Shown: positions 36,772 to 46,978 of the stretch, in pieces
How the letters are laid out: the number at the start of each line of letters is the position of its first letter
How positions within the stretch are numbered: the first letter of the stretch is position 1
From: Komagataeibacter medellinensis NBRC 3288
Lineage (GTDB): Bacteria > Pseudomonadota > Alphaproteobacteria > Acetobacterales > Acetobacteraceae
NCBI RefSeq assembly: GCF_000182745.2
Contig: NC_016027.1
Coordinates: 127,001 to 191,000, forward strand
Direction: 5' to 3'
Length of the DNA: 64,000 nt
Made by a program: the position numbers and the translations under genes
The notes under the pieces: generated by a model
The model's input: the letters and a program-made list of their open reading frames with translations, nothing else
What the model was told of the DNA's origin: nothing
Databases searched by the model: none

Positions 36772-37072
36772 CTTTCATCATCTTTATATTGTGCGCTGAC
36801 CTTGCCACAGGGCAGGTGCCCGTCGTGCATTGAAGAGGCATGGACAGGGCATCATACCTGAAAATAATAAAAGAGAGACAGGACCAGGTTATGCATGACA
36901 CATAATTGCCTTTTTTTGAGAGGGGGTAATTTGGAAAATATTGCCAAGTAATGGGCAGACCACAACATGATCACTTAAACGTGTCAGTGAGACCATGCGC
37001 CGGATGGACCGTTAACGGACTGCAGAACCACAAAATTCGACAGCCATCCTCCTAGTGCAAGGAAACAGGCCC
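36772..37072 (+). promoter_or_regulatory. Upstream region of the glycogen/trehalose operon
   Basis: No gene is visible in about 300 bases after the IS3 relic. It should hold the promoter for the six-gene operon, but no operator could be assigned. An AAGGA site lies about ten bases before the ATG at 37073. Confidence 0.35.
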
Positions 37073-38707
37073 ATGGTCAGTACGGCTATCCCCTTCCGTT
37101 TGCCCGTCCGGCTGCTTTCGGTCTCGGCCGAGATGTTTCCCTTCGTCAAGACCGGCGGGTTGGGTGATGTAACGGGCTCGCTACCGCATGCGCTGGCCCC
37201 GTACGGGGTCAAGGTCACCACCCTTCTGCCAGGCTACCCTGCCGTCATGGCGGCGTTGCGGGAGCGCAAGAAGCTGGCGTACCGGCCCGATATTCTGGGA
37301 CACGCCGCAACCCTGTGGTCCGGGCGGGCACAGGATCTGGATCTGCTGGTGTTTGACGCACCGACCCTGTTTGATCGCCCCGGCAACCCCTATCTGTGCC
37401 CCGACGGATTGGACTGGCCAGATAATGGTATCCGCTTTGCTGCCTTCTCGCGCATGGCGGCCGATATTGCACAGGGGCAGGTAGCGGCCTTTCAGCCCGA
37501 CCTGGTTCAGGCACATGACTGGCAGGCGGGGCTTGTCGCGGCCTACCTGTATCATGACCGCCGGGCGCAGGTAGTCCCCGGCCGGGTGGTACCGGTTGTC
37601 CAGACCATCCACAATCTTGCCTTCCAAGGCCGTTTTCCGGTAGCTGACCTGGCCCGGTTTGGTCTGCCGCCCGAGGCGCTCTCGGTCGAAGGATGTGAGT
37701 GCTATGGCGCAATCAGTTTCCTCAAGGCCGGACTGTATCATGCCGATCGCATCACCACTGTCTCTCCCACCTACGCGCATGAAATCCAGACGCCGGAGGG
37801 CGGCATGGGGCTGGATGGTCTGCTACGCCACCGTGGGGAACTGCTGGAGGGCATCCTCAACGGCATCGATACCGCTACATGGAACCCTGCCAGCGACCGG
37901 GCCGTGCATTTTCCCTACATGGTGGGCGATACGGTGGGGCGGGCACCAAACAAGCGTGCTCTGCAGGCGGAATTCGGCCTGGCGGCAGACCCGGATGCCT
38001 TTGTCATCGGCATCGTTAGCCGACTGACGGCCCAGAAGGGCATCGACGTGCTGGCTGCCGCCATGCCCCGCCTGCTGGTGGCCAATACGCAGGTGATCGT
38101 GGTGGGGGAGGGGGATCGTGAGATCGAACGTAGCCTGGCTGTGCTACAGCGCCAGTTTCCCCGCCGTGTCGCCTGTCACCTGAATTATAGCGAAGAACTG
38201 GGCCATCGCGTGCCAGCGGGGGCGGATGTACTGCTCATCCCTTCACGCTTTGAGCCCTGTGGCCTGACCCAGCTTGGTGCGCTGCGCTACGGTGCAGTGC
38301 CCATCGCTTCACGCGTAGGGGGGCTGGCCGATACCATCGTGGATGCCAACCCCGCTGCAATGGCGCGTGGTGGGGGCACTGGTTTCCTGTTCTCGCCGGT
38401 TGATGAGGAAACCCTGGTATCGGCTGTCAACCGCGCGCGTCTGCTCTATCGCCGCCAGCGCGCCACCTGGCGCCAGTTGCAGCTTAATGGCGCAGGGTAT
38501 GACGTGTCATGGAATGCCAAGGCCGCCCATTATGTGGCGCTGTTTGCCGAACTGCTGGGGGTGGACCTGTCCGTTCCGGCCATGTCCAATGTGATCATGC
38601 TGTCTTCAGGGCGCATCCCTACCGCCGACAGGCTGCGCGAGAGCCGCAGACGCCATATCGCGCGCAGGGCGCCACGCCTGTCCCATCCCGTGGCCGTGCC
38701 ACACTGA
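37073..38707 (+). CDS. glgA: Glycogen synthase (ADP-glucose)
   Basis: The 544-residue GT5 enzyme adds glucose from ADP-glucose to alpha-1,4-glucan. The N-terminal sugar-nucleotide loop [16 protein letters not shown] and the acceptor region [15 protein letters not shown] are present. The C-terminal domain has [16 protein letters not shown] and the catalytic [13 protein letters not shown] motif. It has a basic C-terminal tail of about 45 residues. The ATG at 37073 has an AAGGA site; the in-frame GTG at 37055 is less likely. No glgC lies in the window, so ADP-glucose comes from elsewhere. glgB follows after 70 bases. Confidence 0.93.
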   Translation: MVSTAIPFRLPVRLLSVSAEMFPFVKTGGLGDVTGSLPHALAPYGVKVTTLLPGYPAVMAALRERKKLAYRPDILGHAATLWSGRAQDLDLLVFDAPTLFDRPGNPYLCPDGLDWPDNGIRFAAFSRMAADIAQGQVAAFQPDLVQAHDWQAGLVAAYLYHDRRAQVVPGRVVPVVQTIHNLAFQGRFPVADLARFGLPPEALSVEGCECYGAISFLKAGLYHADRITTVSPTYAHEIQTPEGGMGLDGLLRHRGELLEGILNGIDTATWNPASDRAVHFPYMVGDTVGRAPNKRALQAEFGLAADPDAFVIGIVSRLTAQKGIDVLAAAMPRLLVANTQVIVVGEGDREIERSLAVLQRQFPRRVACHLNYSEELGHRVPAGADVLLIPSRFEPCGLTQLGALRYGAVPIASRVGGLADTIVDANPAAMARGGGTGFLFSPVDEETLVSAVNRARLLYRRQRATWRQLQLNGAGYDVSWNAKAAHYVALFAELLGVDLSVPAMSNVIMLSSGRIPTADRLRESRRRHIARRAPRLSHPVAVPH

Positions 38708-38777
38708 ATGTGAGGCCCCGCAGGGGGCACAATCCCACGCTCCGGTACACCAGCACATTACAGCAGAAGGCCAAGGC

Positions 38778-40997
38778 ATGAGGATCAGACAGGATGAAGC
38801 CCATTACCACCTGCCCCCCGGCGTGGACGATCTTGTGCATGGCCGCAGTTCCGATCCGTTTTCCATTCTTGGTCGCCACAACATGGGCAAGGTCGATGTC
38901 GTCCGTGTGATGTATCATGACGCAGCGCGTGTGCGCTTGGTGATCGAACGCGCGCGTGGTGGCGCGGTGGAACGCCCCATGCGCCGCATGGGGGATACGG
39001 GGCTGCATATCGGTACGATTGCCGCAGGGGCGCGCTACCACCTGAAAATTACCTGGGCGGATGCGGTGGAAGAGACGGGAGACCCCTATTCCTTCGGTCT
39101 GCTGCTGGATGAGGAGACGCTGCGCCTGTTCTCCGAAGGGCGGCATGCGATGCTGGATCGTGTGATGGGGGCACAACCCATGGTGATGGAGGGCATGCCC
39201 GGCGTACGTTTTGCCGTATGGGCGCCGCATGCGCGGCGGGTGTCGGTGATCGGGGACTTCAATTTCTGGGATGGCCGACGCCACCCCATGCGCCTGCGGC
39301 ACGAAGCGGGGGTGTGGGAACTGTTCATTCCCGGCCTTGTTGCGGGCGAGCGCTACAAGTTCGAGATCCTGACGCGTGAGGGGCATATCCTGCCCCAGAA
39401 GGCGGATCCCTATGCCCGCTTTGCCGAGCGCCCGCCCGCTACGGCCTCCGTTATTGCGCCGGCGGAAGACTTTGCCTGGTCCGATGGGGAATGGATGGCC
39501 CGCCGTGGCGCGCTGCAGGCACATGATGCGCCACTGTCCATATACGAACTGCATGTCCCTTCGTGGCGCAGGCCACAGGGGGACCCTGCGCGGATCATGT
39601 CATGGCGCGAACTGGCGCGTGAATTGATCCCTTATGTGCTGGGTGCGGGTTTTACGCATGTGGAACTGATGCCAGTCATGGAATATCCGTTTGGCGGGTC
39701 GTGGGGCTACCAGCCGCTGGGGCTATTCGCACCCTCTGCCCGACATGGCACGCCAGCGGATTTCGCAAGCTTTGTCGATGCCTGCCACGGTGCTGGCATC
39801 GGTGTGATACTGGACTGGGTGCCAGCACATTTTCCCAATGATGTGCACGGGCTGGTCTGTTTTGATGGCTGCGCACTGTACGAACACCAGGACCCGCGTG
39901 AAGGCGTACACCGGGACTGGAACACCCATATCTACAACCTTGGACGGCACGAGGTACGGGGTTTCCTGATTGCCAGCGCGCTCATGTGGCTGCGGCGCTA
40001 CCATATTGACGGTTTGCGGGTCGATGCCGTGGCCTCCATGCTGTACCGTGACTACAGCCGCAGGGAAGGGGAGTGGATACCCAACATCCATGGTGGGCGT
40101 GAAAACCTTGAAGCCGTGGCGTTCCTGCGCCAGTTGAACGAGACCGTGCGCGCCACCGTGCCCGATGCCATGATGATTGCCGAGGAATCAACCGCCTGGT
40201 CCGGCGTGACCCGCCCGGTGGAATATGGCGGCCTTGGGTTTTCCTACAAATGGAACATGGGCTGGATGCATGACAGCCTGCGCTTTTTCGCGCGCGATCC
40301 GCTGTGGCGGGGCTTTTATTTGCAGGATATCCTGTTCGGCCTTCACTATGCGTTCAGCGAGCACTTCATCCTGTGCATATCGCATGATGAAGTCACGCAC
40401 GGCAAAGGCTCGCTGCTGGCGCGCATGCCCGGTGATGACTGGCAGCGACATGCCAACATGCGGTTGTACTTCGCTTTCATGTGGGCGCATCCGGGGCGCA
40501 AGCTCATCTTCATGGGCACCGAGTTCGGGCAGGAAGGTGAATGGTCGCATGATGGCGAGCCGGACTGGTCCAGCCTTGTGGCACCGTTCAAGTCAGGGGT
40601 TGCAGCGCTTGTGGCCGACCTGAACCATGTCTACCGCACGCTGCCTGCACTCCACGCGCTGGATAGTGACCCCGCCGGGTTTGCCTGGGTCATTGGTGAT
40701 GACACGGTCAACACGGTCCTGTCCTGGCTGCGCCTTGCCCCCGGCCACCCGCCGGTTCTGGTCGTGCTCAACCTGACTCCTGTCCCCCGGCATGGCTATC
40801 GGGTGGGCGTACCGGTGGGCGGCCTGTGGCGCGAATGCCTCAATTCCGATGCCGCTTCCTACGGTGGCAGCGGCGTGGGTAATGGCGGCGCGGTCATGGC
40901 AACGGATCAGGCCGCCCATGGGCAGCCGTGTTCGTGCGTGCTGACACTGCCGCCACTTGCAGCGCTGTATCTCCACCCGGCGGGGGATGGGGCATGA
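38778..40997 (+). CDS. glgB: 1,4-alpha-glucan branching enzyme
   Basis: The 739-residue GH13 enzyme introduces alpha-1,6 branches. It has an N-terminal CBM48 ([24 protein letters not shown]) and the catalytic barrel with [12 protein letters not shown]. The nucleophile Asp is in [16 protein letters not shown], the acid Glu in [11 protein letters not shown] and the transition-state His-Asp in [10 protein letters not shown]. An extra N-terminal N1 domain is present, as in E. coli GlgB. Its stop overlaps the glgX start. Confidence 0.94.
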   Translation: MRIRQDEAHYHLPPGVDDLVHGRSSDPFSILGRHNMGKVDVVRVMYHDAARVRLVIERARGGAVERPMRRMGDTGLHIGTIAAGARYHLKITWADAVEETGDPYSFGLLLDEETLRLFSEGRHAMLDRVMGAQPMVMEGMPGVRFAVWAPHARRVSVIGDFNFWDGRRHPMRLRHEAGVWELFIPGLVAGERYKFEILTREGHILPQKADPYARFAERPPATASVIAPAEDFAWSDGEWMARRGALQAHDAPLSIYELHVPSWRRPQGDPARIMSWRELARELIPYVLGAGFTHVELMPVMEYPFGGSWGYQPLGLFAPSARHGTPADFASFVDACHGAGIGVILDWVPAHFPNDVHGLVCFDGCALYEHQDPREGVHRDWNTHIYNLGRHEVRGFLIASALMWLRRYHIDGLRVDAVASMLYRDYSRREGEWIPNIHGGRENLEAVAFLRQLNETVRATVPDAMMIAEESTAWSGVTRPVEYGGLGFSYKWNMGWMHDSLRFFARDPLWRGFYLQDILFGLHYAFSEHFILCISHDEVTHGKGSLLARMPGDDWQRHANMRLYFAFMWAHPGRKLIFMGTEFGQEGEWSHDGEPDWSSLVAPFKSGVAALVADLNHVYRTLPALHALDSDPAGFAWVIGDDTVNTVLSWLRLAPGHPPVLVVLNLTPVPRHGYRVGVPVGGLWRECLNSDAASYGGSGVGNGGAVMATDQAAHGQPCSCVLTLPPLAALYLHPAGDGA

Positions 40998-43114
40998 TGC
41001 GTCTTCCACCGCGGCTTTCCCCCGGTATGCCTGCGCCACTGGGTGCGCACTGGAATGGGCTGGGGGTCAACTTCGCCGTGTTTTCCGCCAATGCCCAGCA
41101 GGTGGATGTCTGCCTTTTCGATCCACGTGACCGGCGTGAGATCAGGCGCTACCGCCTACCTGAATATACCAACGAAGTCTGGCACGGCTACCTGCCCGAC
41201 GCGGAACCCGGCCTGTTATACGGCTTTCGCGCCTTTGGCCCGTATGATCCGGCCAGTGGCCACCGCTTCAACCCCCATAAGCTGCTGCTGGACCCCTATG
41301 CCCGCGGTCTGAGCGGCCCGCTTTCATGGTCGGACACGCAGTTCGGCTATCGCCTGCATTCTCCGCGCGCCGACCTGTCATTTGACCGGCGCGACAGTGC
41401 CGCCGCCATGCCCAGATGCGTGGTGGTGCATGATACCTATGAATGGGAGGACGACGTGCTGCCCCGCGTGCCGTGGGAGGACACCGTGATCATGGAAGCC
41501 CATGTAAAAGGACTGACCATGCAGCGCGAGATGGCCAGCGCCCGGCCCGGCACGTTCCGGGCCCTGTGCGCGCCCGCCATGATCGCGCACCTGAGGCGGC
41601 TGGGTGTGACCACCATCGAACTGCTACCCATCCAGTGTTTCATGCCTGAACGCCACCTGATCGAACGCGGGCTGACCAATTACTGGGGCTACAACACGCT
41701 GGCCTTTTTCGTGCCGCATGCGGGCTACCTTGCCAGCGGTTCGCCCCATGAGCTGCGTGCCGCCATCCGCCGTCTGCACAGGGCCGGGATCGAGGTGGTG
41801 ATGGATGTGGTCTACAACCACACATGCGAAGGCAGCGAGCTGGGACCGACCCTGTGCTACCGGGGGTTGGACAACGCTACCTATTACCGTCTTGTGCCCG
41901 GTAATGAGCGGCATCTCATCAACGATACCGGCTGTGGCAACACGCTCAACCTGTCGCACCCGCGTGTGCTGCAAATGGTGTTGGACTCCCTGCGCTACTG
42001 GGCGGAATCCTACCATATCGATGGTTTCCGCTTTGACCTGGCAACCGTCCTTGCGCGTGAACCCTATGGTTTCGATCAGGGATCGGGGTTTCTCGATGCC
42101 ATTATGCAGGATCCCGTCTTGTCCTCCCGCAAGCTGATTGCCGAGCCATGGGACCCTGGGCCGGGAGGCTACCAGTTCGGCAACTTTCCGCCCGGGTTTG
42201 CTGAATGGAATGACCGCTTCCGCGATACCACGCGCCGGTTCTGGCGTGGTGACGCGCGGCAGCAGGGTGACATGGCGGCGCGCATCGCTGGTTCTGGCGA
42301 CCTGCTGGACAGACGGGGCCGTAGGCCGTGGAGTTCAATCAACATCCTGACCACGCATGACGGTTTTACCCTGACGGATGTGGTCAGCTACGCCACACGT
42401 CACAACGGGGCCAATGGGGAAGACGGACAGGACGGCGCACCTGAAAACTACAGCGCCAACTGGGGCGTGGAAGGATCTGCCTCCGATGCCGTCATTCTCA
42501 ACCTGCGCGGGCGCGTGCAGAGGGCCATGATGGCGACCCTCATGCTCTCCCACGGCACGCCCATGCTGCTGGCGGGCGATGAGTTCGGCCAGACACAGGG
42601 CGGCAACAACAATGCCTACTGTCAGGACAATGCCACAAGCTGGCTGGACTGGGAATTGGCGGGTACGGCTGCGGGTCGGGTCATGGCCAGCTTTGTCGCA
42701 CGCCTTGCGGCACTGCGTGCCCGCCACCCTTCGCTTCGGGCGGCGCGCTATATGCACGGGCACCACAAACCCATGCCTGACCTGCCCGATATAAGCTGGT
42801 TCCGCCCCGATGGCGACCCGATCGGGGCGGCGCAGTGGGCGGATGAAAGTTTTCATTTCCTGGGGGTGCGGCGGGCCAGCACCCATGAAGGTGGCACGGT
42901 GGATGTGACGTACACCGTGCTCAATGCCCATGCGGAGGATCTGACCGCAATTCTGCCCGCACCGCATGGGAAATGGACATTGCTGCTTGATACCACGCGC
43001 CCCGACCAGCCGGAAATGATGCTGGAGCACGGCGTGCGTGACATCATCGTACCCGCGCGCGGGCTGCTGCTGTTCGCGGCGGTGGCGGCAGGGGAAGAGG
43101 GAGAGAACGCATGA
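40994..43114 (+). CDS. glgX: Glycogen debranching enzyme GlgX
   Basis: The 706-residue GH13 enzyme hydrolyses alpha-1,6 branches of trimmed glycogen. It has a CBM48 start ([21 protein letters not shown]) and the GlgX-type [28 protein letters not shown]. Catalytic blocks are [21 protein letters not shown] and TTHDGFTL. The ATG at 40994 overlaps the glgB stop by four bases. With GlgA and GlgB it allows net supply of linear maltodextrins to TreY. Confidence 0.93.
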   Translation: MMRLPPRLSPGMPAPLGAHWNGLGVNFAVFSANAQQVDVCLFDPRDRREIRRYRLPEYTNEVWHGYLPDAEPGLLYGFRAFGPYDPASGHRFNPHKLLLDPYARGLSGPLSWSDTQFGYRLHSPRADLSFDRRDSAAAMPRCVVVHDTYEWEDDVLPRVPWEDTVIMEAHVKGLTMQREMASARPGTFRALCAPAMIAHLRRLGVTTIELLPIQCFMPERHLIERGLTNYWGYNTLAFFVPHAGYLASGSPHELRAAIRRLHRAGIEVVMDVVYNHTCEGSELGPTLCYRGLDNATYYRLVPGNERHLINDTGCGNTLNLSHPRVLQMVLDSLRYWAESYHIDGFRFDLATVLAREPYGFDQGSGFLDAIMQDPVLSSRKLIAEPWDPGPGGYQFGNFPPGFAEWNDRFRDTTRRFWRGDARQQGDMAARIAGSGDLLDRRGRRPWSSINILTTHDGFTLTDVVSYATRHNGANGEDGQDGAPENYSANWGVEGSASDAVILNLRGRVQRAMMATLMLSHGTPMLLAGDEFGQTQGGNNNAYCQDNATSWLDWELAGTAAGRVMASFVARLAALRARHPSLRAARYMHGHHKPMPDLPDISWFRPDGDPIGAAQWADESFHFLGVRRASTHEGGTVDVTYTVLNAHAEDLTAILPAPHGKWTLLLDTTRPDQPEMMLEHGVRDIIVPARGLLLFAAVAAGEEGENA

Positions 43115-44892
43115 GCGTGCATTTTCACTATTGCCGCCACGCAGGCGCCACGTTGGTTGACGAGGGGCATACGCGCTTCCGCCTGTGGGCACCATCGTGC
43201 AGTACGGTTGCGCTGGAAGTGGAAGGGCACGCCCCTGCTCCCATGGCTGCGCGCAAAGGGGGGTGGTTTGAATGCGTCTATCCCTGTGGTGCGGGTGCGC
43301 GCTACCGCTACCGGATCAGCCCGGACCTTGCGGTACCTGATCCCGCATCATGCTACCAGCCCGATGATGTGCATGGACCAAGCGAGGTCATGGACCCGGC
43401 TAAGTATGACTGGCAGTACCCCCGCTGGGCCGGTCGCCCGTGGCATGAGACGGTTATATACGAAGTGCATGTGGGTCTTATGGGCGGATATGGCGGGGTT
43501 GCGCGCGAACTGCCGCGACTGGTGGCGCTGGGGATTACGGCAATCGAACTTATGCCGCTGTCCGAAATACCGGGGGGGCGGAACTGGGGGTACGATGGCG
43601 TGCTGCCTTTTGCCCCGGAATCCGCTCATGGCCACCCTGATGAACTCAAGGACCTGATCGATCGCGCGCATGGGCTTGGCCTCATGGTGTTCCTTGATGT
43701 GGTCTATAACCATTTTGGGCCGGACGGGAATTACCTGGCGGCCTATGCTGCCCCGTTCTTCCGCACCGACCAGCCCACGCCATGGGGGGCTGCCATCGAT
43801 TTCCGGCGTGATGCGGTGCAGACTTTCTTTGTAGACAATGCGTTGTACTGGCTTATGGAATTCCGCTTTGACGGGCTGCGTCTGGATGCGGTGCAGGCCA
43901 TAACCGAGCGTGCATGGCTGGTTGAACTGCCCGCGCGCATCCGCGCGCATGTGGAGCCGGGGCGGCATGTCCACCTGATGGTGGAGAATGAGAACAATGA
44001 TGCCGGACTGCTGCGCGCGGGCTACCGCGCCCAGTGGAATGACGATGCCCACAACGCCCTGCATGTGCTGCTGACCGGTGAGGATGAAAGCTATTACGGC
44101 AATTTCGTACCTGACCCTGCCAGCGCACTGGCGCGCGTGTTGGCCGAGGGATTTGCCTTCCAGGGGGAAATCTCACCCGTTAGCCACACACCACGCGGCA
44201 GCCCCAGTGCGGACCTTGCACCCGATCACTTCATCATCTTTTTGCAAAACCACGACCAGATCGGCAACCGCGCGCTGGGGGAGCGGCTGAGCGTGCTGGC
44301 CGCACCCCAGGCTCTGTGCGCGGCCTATGGGCTGGTGTTGCTGTGCCCGCAGATCCCCCTTGTGTTCATGGGGGAGGAATGGGGATCGTGCCAGCCCTTC
44401 CTGTTCTTTACCAGCCACACGCCCGAACTGGGTCAGATCGTGCGTGAGGGGCGGCGCAAGGAGTTTGCCGGGTTCTCACATTTCGCATCTGAAGAAAAGC
44501 GCCACCTGATCCCTGATCCCAATGCGCCGGAAACCTTTGCCGCATCGCAATTACGTGTGGCTGAGCGTGAGGCACGGCCGCATGCGCAGTGGATGGCGAT
44601 GATCCAGGGGCTTCTTGCCTTGCGCCATGCCGAGATCATGCCTCGCCTGCCAGGCGCGCGTGCCATTGGCGCGCAGGTCATCGGCGCGCGCGCCGTCATG
44701 GCGCGGTGGCGCATGGGCGATGGCATGGTGCTGGGCATGGCGCTCAACCTTGGTTCCACACCGGTGGAACGGCCCGATACGCTGCGCGGGCGCTGCCTGC
44801 ATGCGGTGCTGCCGCAGGGGACGGATCTGTTCTGCACCATGTTGCCGCCCGACAGTGTTGTGGTCTGTCTTGCGGAGACAGCCGATGAATAA
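43111..44892 (+). CDS. treZ: Maltooligosyltrehalose trehalohydrolase
   Basis: The 593-residue GH13 enzyme releases trehalose from the maltooligosyltrehalose made by TreY. Seen are an N-terminal CBM48-like domain (RFRLWAPSCSTVALEVEG), VIYEVHVGLMGGYGG, the nucleophile block DGLRLDAVQAI, the acid in LMVENENND and LQNHDQIGNRALGE. The start overlaps glgX by four bases (ATGA), and the stop overlaps malQ by eight. The tight overlaps favour production with GlgX and TreY at matched levels. Confidence 0.92.
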   Translation: MSVHFHYCRHAGATLVDEGHTRFRLWAPSCSTVALEVEGHAPAPMAARKGGWFECVYPCGAGARYRYRISPDLAVPDPASCYQPDDVHGPSEVMDPAKYDWQYPRWAGRPWHETVIYEVHVGLMGGYGGVARELPRLVALGITAIELMPLSEIPGGRNWGYDGVLPFAPESAHGHPDELKDLIDRAHGLGLMVFLDVVYNHFGPDGNYLAAYAAPFFRTDQPTPWGAAIDFRRDAVQTFFVDNALYWLMEFRFDGLRLDAVQAITERAWLVELPARIRAHVEPGRHVHLMVENENNDAGLLRAGYRAQWNDDAHNALHVLLTGEDESYYGNFVPDPASALARVLAEGFAFQGEISPVSHTPRGSPSADLAPDHFIIFLQNHDQIGNRALGERLSVLAAPQALCAAYGLVLLCPQIPLVFMGEEWGSCQPFLFFTSHTPELGQIVREGRRKEFAGFSHFASEEKRHLIPDPNAPETFAASQLRVAEREARPHAQWMAMIQGLLALRHAEIMPRLPGARAIGAQVIGARAVMARWRMGDGMVLGMALNLGSTPVERPDTLRGRCLHAVLPQGTDLFCTMLPPDSVVVCLAETADE

Positions 44893-46978
44893 TCGTGACC
44901 TGGCCGATCGTGCCCGCCGGGCCGGGCTGAGCGTGCGCTGGCGGGATGCTGCCGGGCAGATCCACCGGGTCTCCAACGACAGTATCCGTCGCCTACTGAC
45001 CGTGATGGAAAACCATGGCGGAACAGATCGCAGCCCCGCCAATCTGCCCGCTATGGTTGTGGCGGTGGCGGGGCAGGCGACCATCCTGCCGAATATGGGT
45101 GCAGATGCCCCGGCCACGTTCCGCCTTGTCATGGAAGATGGCAGTCGTCTTGAAGGTCAGCTAAGGCAGTTACGAGGCCGTCTGGTGCTGCCTGCCCTGA
45201 CTCGTTGCGGCTATCATCGGCTGGAAATCGGCAGTGCGCATACCACGCTGGCTCTTTCTCCCCCTGCATGCCCCAGCATTGCATCGCGCACGACGGGTGG
45301 CCCGGTGCGGCCATGGGGCGTGGGGGTGCAGATCCATGGTTTGCACATGCCTGGTGATGGGGGGATCGGCCATTTTGGCGCGCTAGGCGGCCTTGCGCGT
45401 ACGACGGCGGGCAAGGGGGCGGATGTGCTGGCCATAAGCCCGGTGCATGCCATGTTCGCGGCACGGCCGGGGCAGTACAGCCCGTATTCCCCTTCATCAC
45501 GGCTGTTCCTCAACCCGCTGCTGGGTGACCCGCATGCGGTATTCGATACTGCAACGATACAGAGGGCGGAGGTGCGGCAGGGCCGTGAGTGGATGGCCAC
45601 CCTGCGCGCGCTGGAACATGCGCCCCTGATCGAATGGGAGCAGGCCACTGCCCATCGCTACCGCCTGCTGCGCCAGTTATATGAAGACCGGATTGCCGCT
45701 TCTCCCCCCGATGACCTGCTGACCTTCCGCCATGCTGGCGGCAGGGCGCTGGAGCAGCATGCCATATTCGAGACCCTGCATGCCCATTTTACCACCCGTG
45801 GTGCGCGTGGGGGGGACTGGCGGTGCTGGCCGCAGGCCATGCGCCTGCCTGACAGCCCCGAAGTGGCCCGTTTTGCGGCAGCTTTCGCCCATGATGTAGG
45901 CTTTCATGTATTCATGCAGTGGCTTGCCGCCCGTAGCTTGGCGCAGGCTGGCACGGCTGCCCGGAACGCCGGCATGCGGATCGGCCTGATTGCCGACATG
46001 GCGGTGGGTGTGGACCCCACGGGAAGTGAATGCTGGGCACGGCAGGATCAGTTCCTGATGGGGGCAGCCATTGGCGCACCGCCCGACATGCTCAGCCCGC
46101 TGGGGCAGGACTGGGGGCTGACCACCTTTTCCCCCCATGGGCTGAAGGCCAGCGGCTACCGGGCCTTTATCGATACTCTGCGCGCGGGTTTTGCCCATGG
46201 CGGAGGCCTGCGTATTGACCATGTCATGGCGCTGGAGCGGTTATGGGTCATACCGCAGGGCGGCACCTCGGCTGAAGGGGCTTACCTGTCCTTTCCCGTG
46301 CGTGACCTCATGCGGCTTGTGGCGCTGGAGGCGACAAGGGCCAATGCCGTCGTGATTGGTGAAGATCTGGGCACGGTGACCACTACCTTTCGCAAGGCAG
46401 CAAAAAAGCAGGGCATAATGGGCATGAACGTACTGTTTTTTGAACGTACGGCGCAGGGTGCGTACAAGTCACCCGCTGCGTGGTCACGTAATGCGGTGGC
46501 CATGACCACTACGCACGATCTGGCCACGGTTGCGGGTTGGTGGCAGGGGATCGACCTGGAATGGCGGATCAGGCTGGGGCAGATGGCCCCGGGTGTGGAT
46601 GCGGCCAGCCTGCAGGCCACGCGTGAATACGACCGCGCCATGTTATGGGCCGCCCTTGTGGCAGCAAGCGCGCGTCGCTTACGCAGCCTGCGGGCAGGGC
46701 GGCTGGCGGAAACGCCGCCCCCAACCCCCGCCGGGGCGGCTGTGGTGGTGGATGAGGCGATCAGCCTTGTTGCCCGCACCCCATGCCCGCTGGCGGTCAT
46801 TGCGCTGGAAGACCTGCTTGGCCTGGCTGAACAGCCCAATCTGCCGGGCACCACCACGGGCCACCCCAACTGGCGCAGGCGTTATCCCGGCACGGTGGCC
46901 ACCGTAATGTCGGGTGCCGATGTGCGCCGGCGCATCAATCGCCTGCGCGCGGGGCGTGGGGGCAATGGCCATGAATAG
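44885..46978 (+). CDS. malQ: 4-alpha-glucanotransferase (amylomaltase)
   Basis: The 697-residue GH77 enzyme moves maltodextrin segments between chains, rescuing chains too short for TreY. Family blocks include PYSPSSRLFLNPL, LRIDHVMALERLWVIP, VIGEDLGTVTTTF and TTTHDLATVAGWW. An N-terminal domain of about 150 residues precedes the barrel, as in the longer bacterial MalQ group. The ATG at 44885 lies within the treZ end; longer upstream readings are treZ in another frame. Confidence 0.9.
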   Translation: MNNRDLADRARRAGLSVRWRDAAGQIHRVSNDSIRRLLTVMENHGGTDRSPANLPAMVVAVAGQATILPNMGADAPATFRLVMEDGSRLEGQLRQLRGRLVLPALTRCGYHRLEIGSAHTTLALSPPACPSIASRTTGGPVRPWGVGVQIHGLHMPGDGGIGHFGALGGLARTTAGKGADVLAISPVHAMFAARPGQYSPYSPSSRLFLNPLLGDPHAVFDTATIQRAEVRQGREWMATLRALEHAPLIEWEQATAHRYRLLRQLYEDRIAASPPDDLLTFRHAGGRALEQHAIFETLHAHFTTRGARGGDWRCWPQAMRLPDSPEVARFAAAFAHDVGFHVFMQWLAARSLAQAGTAARNAGMRIGLIADMAVGVDPTGSECWARQDQFLMGAAIGAPPDMLSPLGQDWGLTTFSPHGLKASGYRAFIDTLRAGFAHGGGLRIDHVMALERLWVIPQGGTSAEGAYLSFPVRDLMRLVALEATRANAVVIGEDLGTVTTTFRKAAKKQGIMGMNVLFFERTAQGAYKSPAAWSRNAVAMTTTHDLATVAGWWQGIDLEWRIRLGQMAPGVDAASLQATREYDRAMLWAALVAASARRLRSLRAGRLAETPPPTPAGAAVVVDEAISLVARTPCPLAVIALEDLLGLAEQPNLPGTTTGHPNWRRRYPGTVATVMSGADVRRRINRLRAGRGGNGHE

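Noticed and set aside
44615-44884. N-terminal extension of malQ by 90 codons
   Set aside because: It lies inside treZ in another frame and reads as Arg/Cys/Trp-rich nonsense; the family start matches 44885.
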